Part shown: piece by piece, positions 17,700 to 26,929 of the stretch
Layout: each line of letters starts with the position of its first letter
How positions within the stretch are numbered: the stretch's first letter is position 1
Assembly: GCA_023473255.1 (NCBI GenBank)
Contig: JAMCYW010000028.1
Coordinates: 1-41,674, forward strand
Reading direction: 5' to 3'
DNA length: 41,674 nucleotides
Origin: Candidatus Martarchaeota archaeon
GTDB lineage: Archaea > Micrarchaeota > Micrarchaeia > Micrarchaeales > Micrarchaeaceae
Notes under the pieces: model-generated
Database searches by the model: none
What the model saw: only the letters and a program-made list of their open reading frames with translations
What the model was told of the DNA's origin: nothing
Made by a program: the position numbers and the translations under genes

Positions 17700-18845
17700 T
17701 TGGTGTTTGTTTTGCTTATAAACAGTTGCGCATTGTTCGGAGGATCGACATACGTAAATAGCTGGCTCGGCATAAACTACATGGTTATAGCTGCATCATT
17801 CGCCGTCCTTGCTTTCCTATACATGCTCGCCAGGTTTTTCCCAGGCGCAACAAAATCAAAGGTGTCTAGCTTATTAAAGGTAGACATGGCCCAGTTGATG
17901 CTCAGCATAGTCCTAATATTGATACTCTTGGGCATGTCGCAGCTTACGTGCAATATAACATCTTCGCTAAGCCAGACGCTTGTCGGCACGTCCCTGTCTC
18001 CATTCCAGTATGCCGATTTTTATATAGGAAACTTAGCAATGAACACAGGGCTTAAGCTCCTCGGGACAATATACAGCACATCTGTAACATATGCCATAGA
18101 CGCTTCGGTGCTTACCAGGATTGGAGAAGCATCCCCTTTGCATAGCTTAGGCAATGCATCTGTCGTTGGCATAGACATCAACATAGGGCAGGATTTCGGG
18201 GCAGCGTACGGCAGCCTTTCGGATGTCTATTTTGATTTATTCGCGCCCTTTACCATAGTGGCCATCGGCGCATTATTCCTGCAGTACATATCGTTGCCGC
18301 TCATAGAATTTACGGCTTTCGTAGTCGTATTGCCCATAGCGCTGGTCTTGCGATCGATATCGCTTACGGGCTCTGGGTTGCGAACGACAGCCAATGCATT
18401 CCTGGCGATAGCCATAGCTGCGTATCTTGTATATCCTTTGATGATAGCATTCAATGCGTATGCGATACACTGGATATTCAGCGGAAACAATCCCTTATAT
18501 GGGTGCACCGGATGCATAAGCACTGCATATTCGCTGAATAACCTGCCGTCATCATCATTCTTCAATTCTGTATCGAGCCAAGGCGCAACCTTTGATGGCA
18601 TTACTACGCCGGCAATAAGCTCGCTCATAGGCAGCACATATTTCAGCAACCTGGGTGCGCAGTTCGACCCGATATATGTGGTAAGCAGCGCGCAAACTTT
18701 GATAACGGAGATATCGCAATTTATATTCACCGCCATATTTATGTTCGGCATAGACATAACTGTAACGATAGGATTCGCAATGGGTCTGGCTAACGGGCTC
18801 AATTCTGGAGTAGAAGGCGCAGGGTCATTCTGGGGCAGTCTATGA
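17700..18845 (+). CDS. VirB6/TrbL-like polytopic membrane protein, paralog 2
   Basis: YMLARFFPGATKSKVSSLLKVDMAQLMLS, ALVLRSISLTGSGLRTTANAFLAIAIAAYLVYP. TTG/GTG start. Confidence 0.65.
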   Translation: MVFVLLINSCALFGGSTYVNSWLGINYMVIAASFAVLAFLYMLARFFPGATKSKVSSLLKVDMAQLMLSIVLILILLGMSQLTCNITSSLSQTLVGTSLSPFQYADFYIGNLAMNTGLKLLGTIYSTSVTYAIDASVLTRIGEASPLHSLGNASVVGIDINIGQDFGAAYGSLSDVYFDLFAPFTIVAIGALFLQYISLPLIEFTAFVVVLPIALVLRSISLTGSGLRTTANAFLAIAIAAYLVYPLMIAFNAYAIHWIFSGNNPLYGCTGCISTAYSLNNLPSSSFFNSVSSQGATFDGITTPAISSLIGSTYFSNLGAQFDPIYVVSSAQTLITEISQFIFTAIFMFGIDITVTIGFAMGLANGLNSGVEGAGSFWGSL

Positions 18846-18852
18846 GGTTGGT

Positions 18853-20331
18853 ATGATGTTTGACATATTGGGCATTGGAAAAATAATACTTCAGCTTCCA
18901 TCATTCAGCAACGTGAAGTCAGACTTGATACCTCTGGCGTTCATGGCCCTGCTTTTCGATTCTGTGATAATAGGCATATGGTACATTGTCGCCACGCTGC
19001 TGCAGAACCAAGGCGCAAAGGAGTCCGCAAAGAACGAATTCTACCAGTTCGTCGGCACAATAGTCATGATAAGCATAATCATATTCGTCATAACGACCTT
19101 CGGCGTCATATTCTACAACGGGCTCAATTCAACATCGCTCATGGACAGCTCGTCCATATACGCACTGTGCAATGGCATAGCTGCGCATTCGCAGCTGGGC
19201 ATATTGAACCCTGCGCATTCGGTGACTTCGCATTCCGCATCGCTGCTGGTCCAGAGCAGTTCGTCATCTGCATCTTTTCCAGGGCTATGCAGCCTTGTAA
19301 ACTCCCCGTCATCTTTGACTGAAATGGTTGACTATCCGCTGGCTGCGTCAGGGGTAATAATAGCAAACATGACTAACCAGACTGCAAATAACATGAACAG
19401 CTTCTTCATATACGATGCATTCCTCGGATTTCTGGAAACGGTCTCCCCAACGATAATGTACTGCGGCAACCCTGCCTTTCTGCTGTGCCTTGGCCCTATT
19501 CCAACGCCTATGGTATTCTTCCTAACCGTTTCTTTCACCCCGTACAAAGGGATAAGCCTTATATACAGGACTCTTGCAACATTGGGCTCGGTGCTCAACC
19601 TTGCATTTGAATCGTTCATAGTCCAGCTCAATTTCATTTCCATATTCATTTACGCATGGCCGTACCTGCTGTTCATAGGCATCATATTCCGCGCGACCGT
19701 ATTCACGCGCAAGATAGGCGGGCTTTTCATAGCCGTAGCCATAGGCGTTATCCTGTTTTATCCGTCCGTGTTCGCAATAGAATACCTATCATTAGGCAAC
19801 GGGATCGGCTCCGCTCTCACCGCAAGCTCAAGTTCTACCATAAGCATAGCGTCAGCCTACGGCTTCAATTCCCTGTTAAGCGAAAATACGACCTATATAC
19901 CTTCGTCTGTGTACAACTCCATATCAAAAAGCTATAACCCGTATGTAGTCAATTTCTACGACATGCCTCAGATAAAATATGCAGGCAAGGCAAACGGATG
20001 CTGGCCTTCAGGTGGAAATTTAATATCAGCTGAAGCTGAAGACATAGCATACTTGTTCATACCGTTCAGCAGCATAGCCTCGATGATCAATGTGGCTGCG
20101 TCATCTGTGATATCGACCGATCCGATAAAATCCTTCTATCTGCCATCGTACTGTTCACCGGCTGAAGCTGCAGATACGCTTTACACTCTAATGGACGAAT
20201 ACGGCGTCATATCCGTATCGGCATACTTTCTGCCCATAATCAATATACTGATAGTTATTACTGGTATAATAGGGCTTTCTGGACTTCTGGGCGGGGATAC
20301 CGAATTGGCAGGTCTTTCGAGGTTGGTATGA
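18853..20331 (+). CDS. VirB6/TrbL-like polytopic membrane protein, paralog 3
   Basis: YIVATLLQNQGAKESAKNEFYQFVGTIVM, GIIFRATVFTRKIGGLFIAVAIGVILFYP. Confidence 0.7.
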   Translation: MMFDILGIGKIILQLPSFSNVKSDLIPLAFMALLFDSVIIGIWYIVATLLQNQGAKESAKNEFYQFVGTIVMISIIIFVITTFGVIFYNGLNSTSLMDSSSIYALCNGIAAHSQLGILNPAHSVTSHSASLLVQSSSSSASFPGLCSLVNSPSSLTEMVDYPLAASGVIIANMTNQTANNMNSFFIYDAFLGFLETVSPTIMYCGNPAFLLCLGPIPTPMVFFLTVSFTPYKGISLIYRTLATLGSVLNLAFESFIVQLNFISIFIYAWPYLLFIGIIFRATVFTRKIGGLFIAVAIGVILFYPSVFAIEYLSLGNGIGSALTASSSSTISIASAYGFNSLLSENTTYIPSSVYNSISKSYNPYVVNFYDMPQIKYAGKANGCWPSGGNLISAEAEDIAYLFIPFSSIASMINVAASSVISTDPIKSFYLPSYCSPAEAADTLYTLMDEYGVISVSAYFLPIINILIVITGIIGLSGLLGGDTELAGLSRLV

Positions 20332-21428
20332 TGCATGCTAGAATCATAAGGAGCAAAGCCATCTTGTTGATAGCTGCGGCGCTGGTGTTCTTACAGCTTG
20401 CAGTGCCCTCAGGTGCAAGCACTGTAAGCGCATGCACGTTCAATTCTCAAGTAGCTGCAAATTTCGACGGCGCAGGCGCAATGATAAGCATAGCGCTGCT
20501 GCTAATACTAACAATGTTCATAATAACCGGCATAACCTATGCGTTGTCATCCGTCTTCAAGCTGGACAAGCTTGCAAGGTTCAGCAGAGTGGAGATAGGT
20601 GAGATAGCTGTAACATTGCTTATAGTGCTCATATTCCTGGGCACATTTTCTGCCTCCAATGCAATATCTGGGCCAAGCTCTTTCTTCCCTGCTGCAAATC
20701 ATCCAATAAGCTCGCAGACATTCTCGTCAGCGTGCGAAGGGCTTTCTGCAAGTTCATTTAATCTGGTGGGCCCTCTGATAGTCTTCGGCATGCAACAGGA
20801 GGTCGTCTCTCTATTTGCATCTATAAGCATAAGCGTATCGCCGAACTTTTTCGGTTTCAGCGTAAACCCGTTTATGGGCCTTAAGGTTATATCTAGAGTA
20901 TTAACATTCGCAATGAGCGTAGGCACAGGATTCATAGGCCTCATGGTGGGTATGATTGTAGTGCTTTATATAATATACGGGGTCTTTCCGCTGTTCTTCT
21001 TCATAGGCATAGTGCTGAGGACAATACCGTGGACAAGGGCTGCAGGCGGCTCATTCCTCGGGCTATTCATAAGCTTCTACATTCTATTTCCATTGCTCCT
21101 GCACTTCTTGCTGGCTGCCAATATTGTTGCAATTCCGACATCTACACAATCAAGCACCAGCAGTGCTTTAAGCTCAACCGCGTCCAGCGTAAGCCAAGAG
21201 TTTTCATTGGGCCCTTTGAGTGTCTTATCCGATCTTGCAAACATGGTCAGTGTGCTTCCCTCGCAAGTACTTAGTAATTTCATAACGTATATAATAACAC
21301 CAACGATATTCACGTTGGTTGCAGTAGCGATATCGCTTATAATCGCATTCGATTTCAGTGAAACCATAGGCAGTTTCCTCGGTGCATCGAGCCTTACATC
21401 AAGTAGGATGTTGAACAAGGTCGTGTGA
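20328..21428 (+). CDS. VirB6/TrbL-like polytopic membrane protein, paralog 4
   Basis: Signal peptide, YALSSVFKLDKLARFSRVEIGEIAVTLLIV, GIVLRTIPWTRAAGGSFLGLFISFYILFP. 4-bp overlap with the preceding gene. Confidence 0.7.
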   Translation: MMHARIIRSKAILLIAAALVFLQLAVPSGASTVSACTFNSQVAANFDGAGAMISIALLLILTMFIITGITYALSSVFKLDKLARFSRVEIGEIAVTLLIVLIFLGTFSASNAISGPSSFFPAANHPISSQTFSSACEGLSASSFNLVGPLIVFGMQQEVVSLFASISISVSPNFFGFSVNPFMGLKVISRVLTFAMSVGTGFIGLMVGMIVVLYIIYGVFPLFFFIGIVLRTIPWTRAAGGSFLGLFISFYILFPLLLHFLLAANIVAIPTSTQSSTSSALSSTASSVSQEFSLGPLSVLSDLANMVSVLPSQVLSNFITYIITPTIFTLVAVAISLIIAFDFSETIGSFLGASSLTSSRMLNKVV

Positions 21429-21432
21429 AAAC

Positions 21433-23949
21433 ATGTCAAAAAGAAAGAATTCAAAGAACATGCAAAAGTTTGCCGGTGCGGCGCTATTCCTATTCGTTAT
21501 GCTGTTCTTTGCACTGCATGCGCCATATGTTTCGCATGTGCCAATGCAGGCAAACTCAATACTATCAACGTACCATTTCGCATATGCCCTTCCGAATTTC
21601 GCTATGGCATCTGTATCGGCAAGCAATTCGAATGATGGCGCAAGCAGCACAGTGCGCAATCTAAGCGATGTTGCGTTTCTTCCTGCATGTGCTTGCGGCA
21701 GCACCATATCCCGTTGCGGCGTTACGGAAAACGCATGTGCATGCCCGTCCGATTGCCCTGAAATATCCACTTTAGTGTTGTGTGTCGGCTCTGTAGGCAA
21801 CCGTGGAATCGAGAAATACTGCACATCATTACCGCCTCCTCCTGCATTCTCTGTATCTATATCTCCTACATCTGACACATATTACATAGGACAAACCATA
21901 TCGATAGCTGCGTCAGTCTCTAACGGCAATTCGCCATACTCATACCAATGGTACAACGACACAACCGGAACGCCGGTAGCCATTTCGGGGCAGACATCAT
22001 CGACATATTCCGCTACTGCATCAGCTACGGGCAAATTCTCATATTATGTTATAGCGACGGACAGCTCAGACAAAACTGCGCAGTCTTCAACAGGCCAGTA
22101 TACCGTAGTCAGCATGGGGGGAACTCTTTCGCCGACTAAATCCATATTGGATGCAGGCCAAAACGTAGAATTGCAGGCATCGTGGGTTGGCGGAGTTCCA
22201 AATTATATTGTAACATATTATTCCGGCACGTCATCAAGCTGTTCTTCCGATACAAATGTTGTTGCATCCTACTCGAATATACCAACTACGGCAAATTCGA
22301 TATATGTATCTCCTACGTCATCGGCATACTATTGCGTTGCGGTGACCGACAGCGTTGGCCAGACGATAAGCATTGGGCCGTCCGACATAACTGTAAATCC
22401 TGCCCTATCAACTCCAACCATATCTTCTGCAAGCACGACATACGATGACGGGCAGACAATAACGCTTGCAGCTTCGGTATCCGGAGGCACGCCTCCATAT
22501 ACTACATATGAATGGTTTAATTCTACAAGCGGCACAGGCATTCCTGTCCAAATATCATCATCTTCGACATACACCGAAATTGCAAATGGCAGGGGCACCT
22601 TCGATTATTACGTAGACGTAGCCGATTCTGCAACATCGCCTGCCGTTTCACCGGATTCAAAACCTATACAGATAACGGTCAACGGGCTTCCAACGCCTAC
22701 GATAACGCCGTCTGGGACTGCGATTTCGCAAGGAAGCAGTGTAACGCTCAAAGCCTCTGCAACTGGGGGCACGCCTCCATACACATACCAATGGTACAAC
22801 GACACTTCAGGAACGCAAATTCCCATAACTGGGGCAGAATCTTCAGAATACATATTTACGACTTCTTCATCTACCGCATTTGGGCTGTACTATTATAGCG
22901 TAAAGGTGACCGACAGTGCATCGCCTCCGCTTTCTGCCATATCTGCAGAAGCATCAATAAACGTGCTCCCTAAAGCATACCAGAGCCTTTTGGGCGCCCC
23001 TGAAACATGGCTCTCCATCGCATTCGTATTTACATTGATAGTAATACTGATAGCAGCCATAGTGTACATGCTTGCAAGCGTCATAAGCAGCTCTAATGCA
23101 AAGAACTGGGCGCGCATCCAAATATACGAAGCGGTCTTTTCGGTGGTGCTATTCATAGCATTCATATCGGTAATAGGCGTATTCTTCATAAATCCACAGG
23201 CAGCATACAGCAGTGCGGGCCTGGTGCCAAGCACATGCTCTGCTACCGATATAAATACACTTTTCAACATGTCTGCTTGCGATATCGGCGCATTCAGCAA
23301 CACTGCCTTCGGATATTTTGGAGGTTTATTTTATTTGGGATACGTAATAGGATTCGTTCCTGGCTTTGACGTCGTCGCGCACGTCCCAGGGCAGATGGGC
23401 ATCTCAGTCAAAGCAGGCTTAGAATCGGTATTCCCCAAAAGCCTGGAAGCCGGGCTTTCATTAGCATTTTCCATGATACTATTCATGCTAATGCTAAACA
23501 ACATACAGCTTATATTGATAGCGGGGTCGTTCTTTTTCCTAGTTGTATTCATCAGCATAGGATTGCTGATAAGGGTACTTGGATTTACAAGGTCGTTCGG
23601 AGGCGTACTGATAGCATTGGGCTTAGGGCTCGGCATAGTCTTCCCATTGCTTACGAGCATAACATACGGCTTTATAAATGTCCAGATGCAGTCCCAAGGC
23701 TTAACATATCTGCTTTCCTCAGCCAATCTGGCGACTTTAGTGGCTGGATTCCTATCGCCTGCAACTGCAATAAGCGGCAGCGTATATATGTTACTGATGT
23801 CTATGGTGGAAGGCATAGGCTACCTTGCGGCTGGGCTTACATTCGTCCCTTTTATAAATTTCATAATATTAGATGCTTTTATAGTTGACTTTTCAAAAGC
23901 AATAGGAGAAAGGATAAACTTCATGTCCATGATGGGCGGACTGATATAG
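21433..23949 (+). CDS. VirB6/TrbL-like polytopic membrane protein, paralog 5, with N-terminal Cys-rich segment and four Ig-like domains
   Basis: Four repeats of the form TPT(I)..G..V.L.AS..GG.PPY.YQWYNDT.GT..; then YMLASVISSSNAKNWARIQIYEAVFS and GLLIRVLGFTRSFGGVLIALGLGLGIVFP. Confidence 0.75.
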   Translation: MSKRKNSKNMQKFAGAALFLFVMLFFALHAPYVSHVPMQANSILSTYHFAYALPNFAMASVSASNSNDGASSTVRNLSDVAFLPACACGSTISRCGVTENACACPSDCPEISTLVLCVGSVGNRGIEKYCTSLPPPPAFSVSISPTSDTYYIGQTISIAASVSNGNSPYSYQWYNDTTGTPVAISGQTSSTYSATASATGKFSYYVIATDSSDKTAQSSTGQYTVVSMGGTLSPTKSILDAGQNVELQASWVGGVPNYIVTYYSGTSSSCSSDTNVVASYSNIPTTANSIYVSPTSSAYYCVAVTDSVGQTISIGPSDITVNPALSTPTISSASTTYDDGQTITLAASVSGGTPPYTTYEWFNSTSGTGIPVQISSSSTYTEIANGRGTFDYYVDVADSATSPAVSPDSKPIQITVNGLPTPTITPSGTAISQGSSVTLKASATGGTPPYTYQWYNDTSGTQIPITGAESSEYIFTTSSSTAFGLYYYSVKVTDSASPPLSAISAEASINVLPKAYQSLLGAPETWLSIAFVFTLIVILIAAIVYMLASVISSSNAKNWARIQIYEAVFSVVLFIAFISVIGVFFINPQAAYSSAGLVPSTCSATDINTLFNMSACDIGAFSNTAFGYFGGLFYLGYVIGFVPGFDVVAHVPGQMGISVKAGLESVFPKSLEAGLSLAFSMILFMLMLNNIQLILIAGSFFFLVVFISIGLLIRVLGFTRSFGGVLIALGLGLGIVFPLLTSITYGFINVQMQSQGLTYLLSSANLATLVAGFLSPATAISGSVYMLLMSMVEGIGYLAAGLTFVPFINFIILDAFIVDFSKAIGERINFMSMMGGLI
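21934..22816 (+). repeat. intragenic near-identical 40-bp segments (21934..21973 and 22777..22816)
   Basis: CCATAC(T/A)CATACCAATGGTACAACGACAC..C.GGAACGC: 36/40 identical, offset 843 bp (281 codons), in Ig-like domains 1 and 4. Confidence 0.9.
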
Positions 23950-23956
23950 TGTTTGC

Positions 23957-25177
23957 ATGATCCGCATAAAAAAAATAGCAAGGAACACGCTTTTCTTTGC
24001 AGCCGCAGCAATGCTGGTTATTGTGCTGCTGCATGCAGCTAATGCGTCAACCGCTACACACGCTATAACGCCAGTATCCTTAAGGATTATAGGAGGTGGA
24101 GGAACTGGAGGCAAAGGGGCTGGAAGCGGAGGAGCCGCTTTAACCCCTCCTACTGTATCTTCTCAATGCGCACTGGTGCCGTTAGCAATATCCGCTAGCA
24201 TAGAGAAGAACGAATCATGGTACTGCCCCATAAACGAGCAGGTATACAGTGCGTGGCTAAACTATCTGCCTCTGGCACTTATAGTGCTGCTGCTGGCTTT
24301 CTTCATTGCCTCAATGATATTCATGATAGGCACTGCATTGAGGAATCAAAAGATGAGAAATTTCGGGATCGGCGAGATATACGAGGTCCTTGCAAGCGCG
24401 CTGATAATAGGGCTTTTCGTGTACATAAGCGCGGTCATGTTCGGCATCGTGCCTGCCGTATTCGTAGGCAATATAAATCCCTTTGCGACATCACTGCACC
24501 TCATAACGAGCACGATAAGCTCGGCTGAAAATATTTATACATCGCTTTTCAACGTCTACATGACAGACGCATTCATAGGCAGCATAAGCGTGTCAATAAC
24601 GACACCTGTCACAAAAACAGGCGCCCTTACTAGCCTGATCGAAAGCGCCCAGCAGATAATATTAGTCCTATTCATGGCTCCGGCACAGACGCTGGCGTCA
24701 TATATTGCAGATGGCATCTTTGCGCTATATGCTGAATACTACCTGATACTGTTCTTTGCAGTAGCCGCCGTCCCGGTATTCCTAATCCCAGGAGTCATCT
24801 TCAGGGTGATGATACCGACAAGGGCATTGGGCGGGATGATGATAGCACTAGCGCTGGGGTTCTACTTTGTGATGCCCATAATGTTTTCAGTGGCATATTA
24901 TTTCACAGCGCCGCAACTGATGTCGCAGCTCAGCGCTGAGTCATTGCTGCTGAACAGGTTCAGCACGTCTAGCGTGCAGCTCAGCTCTATCAATCCGTCA
25001 AACCCTGCCATGGGCGTCCTTAGCGAAATAAACACATCGATGCAGAGCTTTTGGCTTCTGATATTGTTCTATCCTACGCTGATAATATCTGTCACATATG
25101 CATTCGTAGTGCAGGCTGCCAACTTCATCGGCGGGGCAGCACAAATGGGCGGAAGGATAAGGGGCGGATTCATATAG
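23957..25177 (+). CDS. VirB6/TrbL-like polytopic membrane protein, paralog 6
   Basis: Signal peptide, Gly-rich linker IIGGGGTGGKGAGSGGA, FMIGTALRNQKMRNFGIGEIYEVLAS, GVIFRVMIPTRALGGMMIALALGFYFVMP. Confidence 0.7.
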   Translation: MIRIKKIARNTLFFAAAAMLVIVLLHAANASTATHAITPVSLRIIGGGGTGGKGAGSGGAALTPPTVSSQCALVPLAISASIEKNESWYCPINEQVYSAWLNYLPLALIVLLLAFFIASMIFMIGTALRNQKMRNFGIGEIYEVLASALIIGLFVYISAVMFGIVPAVFVGNINPFATSLHLITSTISSAENIYTSLFNVYMTDAFIGSISVSITTPVTKTGALTSLIESAQQIILVLFMAPAQTLASYIADGIFALYAEYYLILFFAVAAVPVFLIPGVIFRVMIPTRALGGMMIALALGFYFVMPIMFSVAYYFTAPQLMSQLSAESLLLNRFSTSSVQLSSINPSNPAMGVLSEINTSMQSFWLLILFYPTLIISVTYAFVVQAANFIGGAAQMGGRIRGGFI

Positions 25178-25192
25178 GAAACAAATAAAAGG

Positions 25193-25199
25193 TTTTATA
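25193..25199 (+). promoter_or_regulatory. candidate TATA element (TTTTATA) for the ATPase sub-operon
   Basis: AAGGTTTTATACC in the longest gap between the VirB6-like block and the VirB4 block. Confidence 0.4.
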
Positions 25200-25235
25200 C
25201 CAATAAGTATGAATGCAGTTATATGAGAGATTTGG

Positions 25236-26072
25236 ATGGCTAACAAAATCGTAAATTTCCTTGGGCTACTCATGGTATCTGCGATGCTTCTAATCATAAG
25301 CGTTGTCCTTCCAGTATCCATAATGCCGTATTTCGCAAAGCTCATACTGCTTCTCCTTGCTGTCATAGTTGACATACTTGCATTCTCATCGCGATACTAT
25401 GCCTATCTGCTTATGCCGATATTAAAGCAGAGGAGCAGGCACATAATATTGAGCAAGGAGGACGCATATTGGATGGCTACATCTGCAGATTCAATATTGC
25501 ACAGGAACAATGAGGATTACATTGCAACGGTCTACATATCGATACCGCTGTATCTATCAGCTACTGAGATGCCTGACGAGCAGAAGCTCGAATTTTCAAG
25601 GCAGGTGAGCAGGCTTGTAGGTATTGCGCGCGATCCTGTAAGATTCACAAGCCAGATGTATGTGATGAACAAGGATTCGTACATACAGCAATTGCGCGAC
25701 GCCATAAATTTATCGGAAAACGAGGAAGCCGAATTGGAGCAGAAGCCTGATGCATCGAAGGATGCCATTGAAAGGGTGAAAGGAAAGACTGCAATGTGGA
25801 GGAACCTTCTGGACAGCATAAGCAAGGATCTCTCGTTTGAGCTTATAAGCTATGCTTCGGTATCCGGAGTGGGCAGCAAGGAATACGAGGCCGTAAGCGT
25901 TGCCCAGCAAAAAGCAAGGGAGCTGATGTCAGGCATAGGTTCAATATTCGGGATTACGCCGAGCATAATAACCGGCATGCAGCTCAAGAAGTTCATAGAG
26001 CCAGATTCGCTTATACCATTCTCTACGGTTACGGAACAGATAAACAAGAATCTTGAGGAAGAGGTCATATAA
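25236..26072 (+). CDS. VirB3-like 2-TM plus VirB4 N-terminal-like domain protein A
   Basis: Two adjacent N-terminal TMs followed by a soluble domain (ATVYISIPLYLSATEMPDEQKLEFSRQVSRLVGIARDPVRFTSQMYV ... EAVSVAQQKARELMSGIGSIFGITPSIITGMQLKKFIEPDSLIPFSTVTEQI). Position immediately upstream of the VirB4-like ATPase. Confidence 0.55.
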   Translation: MANKIVNFLGLLMVSAMLLIISVVLPVSIMPYFAKLILLLLAVIVDILAFSSRYYAYLLMPILKQRSRHIILSKEDAYWMATSADSILHRNNEDYIATVYISIPLYLSATEMPDEQKLEFSRQVSRLVGIARDPVRFTSQMYVMNKDSYIQQLRDAINLSENEEAELEQKPDASKDAIERVKGKTAMWRNLLDSISKDLSFELISYASVSGVGSKEYEAVSVAQQKARELMSGIGSIFGITPSIITGMQLKKFIEPDSLIPFSTVTEQINKNLEEEVI

Positions 26073-26902
26073 TGGATGAAGAAGGAGCAATATTCCTGAT
26101 ATTTTCGCTTATGCTCATACTCATAGCGTTCTCTCTGCTGTCGTCATTCGGCAAGGGGATATACCCTATCATAGCCGTGCTTATACTGGTTTTAGGCGTA
26201 GTGATGATACTCGCTTTAAACTGGGCTGATTTCATTATAATGCCGGGGATTACGTCGATGCTGGGCATCACGTTCCAGCCGGCCAATAATTACTACATAA
26301 CTAAGAGGCAGGACGCAGTTGTGAAAAATGTAAGCGGGCTCTTCTATGCCACTGGATACGTAACCGCGAACATATTCGGCTACCTGTTCAAGGAGGAGAG
26401 CGCGCCTGAAGAGGATGAGGAGCGCCTGATGCTCGCCCCAGAATCATATGAGCGCCTCGTGATGAACATCGATTTCCCATATAAGTTTCATGTGATATCG
26501 TCAGGCATGGACATACAGAATGTTAGAGACGAACTTGAAGGCAAGCGTTCCTACCAGGAATTCGAGATGTCCCGCGCTTTGCAGGGCAACGCCAACGAGG
26601 TTACAATAACAGACATACAGAGGAAGATGAACGTAGTGCAGGCAAAGATAGACCGCATATCGAAAGGCGAAAAGCCAATAGCTACGCTTATGTATATAGA
26701 AACCACTGCGATAGGGGTAAGCGAGAAAGCTGCGTTTGACGCATTGGAGGAGCAGGTGAAAAGGCTGCAGGTAGCATTCAGCGCATTCGATCTTGAGTTG
26801 CGAAGGATAGTGGGCAGGGAACTTTACACATTATTCCAGTTTAATTTCGCATTGCCTGTATCGTTTGCAGAAGAAGCCTCTCAGTTCAATCAGCAGAGTT
26901 GA
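26072..26902 (+). CDS. VirB3-like 2-TM plus VirB4 N-terminal-like domain protein B
   Basis: Same architecture as the previous CDS (two TMs, then alpha/beta domain with long helices). Overlaps it by 1 nt (ATAATGG). Confidence 0.5.
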   Translation: MDEEGAIFLIFSLMLILIAFSLLSSFGKGIYPIIAVLILVLGVVMILALNWADFIIMPGITSMLGITFQPANNYYITKRQDAVVKNVSGLFYATGYVTANIFGYLFKEESAPEEDEERLMLAPESYERLVMNIDFPYKFHVISSGMDIQNVRDELEGKRSYQEFEMSRALQGNANEVTITDIQRKMNVVQAKIDRISKGEKPIATLMYIETTAIGVSEKAAFDALEEQVKRLQVAFSAFDLELRRIVGRELYTLFQFNFALPVSFAEEASQFNQQS

Positions 26903-26929
26903 TAATTTATTGCATTAATGAATTAGGGT

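Noticed and set aside
18227-18904. 225-aa minus ORF and similar minus-strand ORFs (16893..17381, 21399..21878, 23331..23816) across the membrane-protein block.
   Set aside because: Shadow ORFs antisense to clear TM-rich CDS, with no domain signal.
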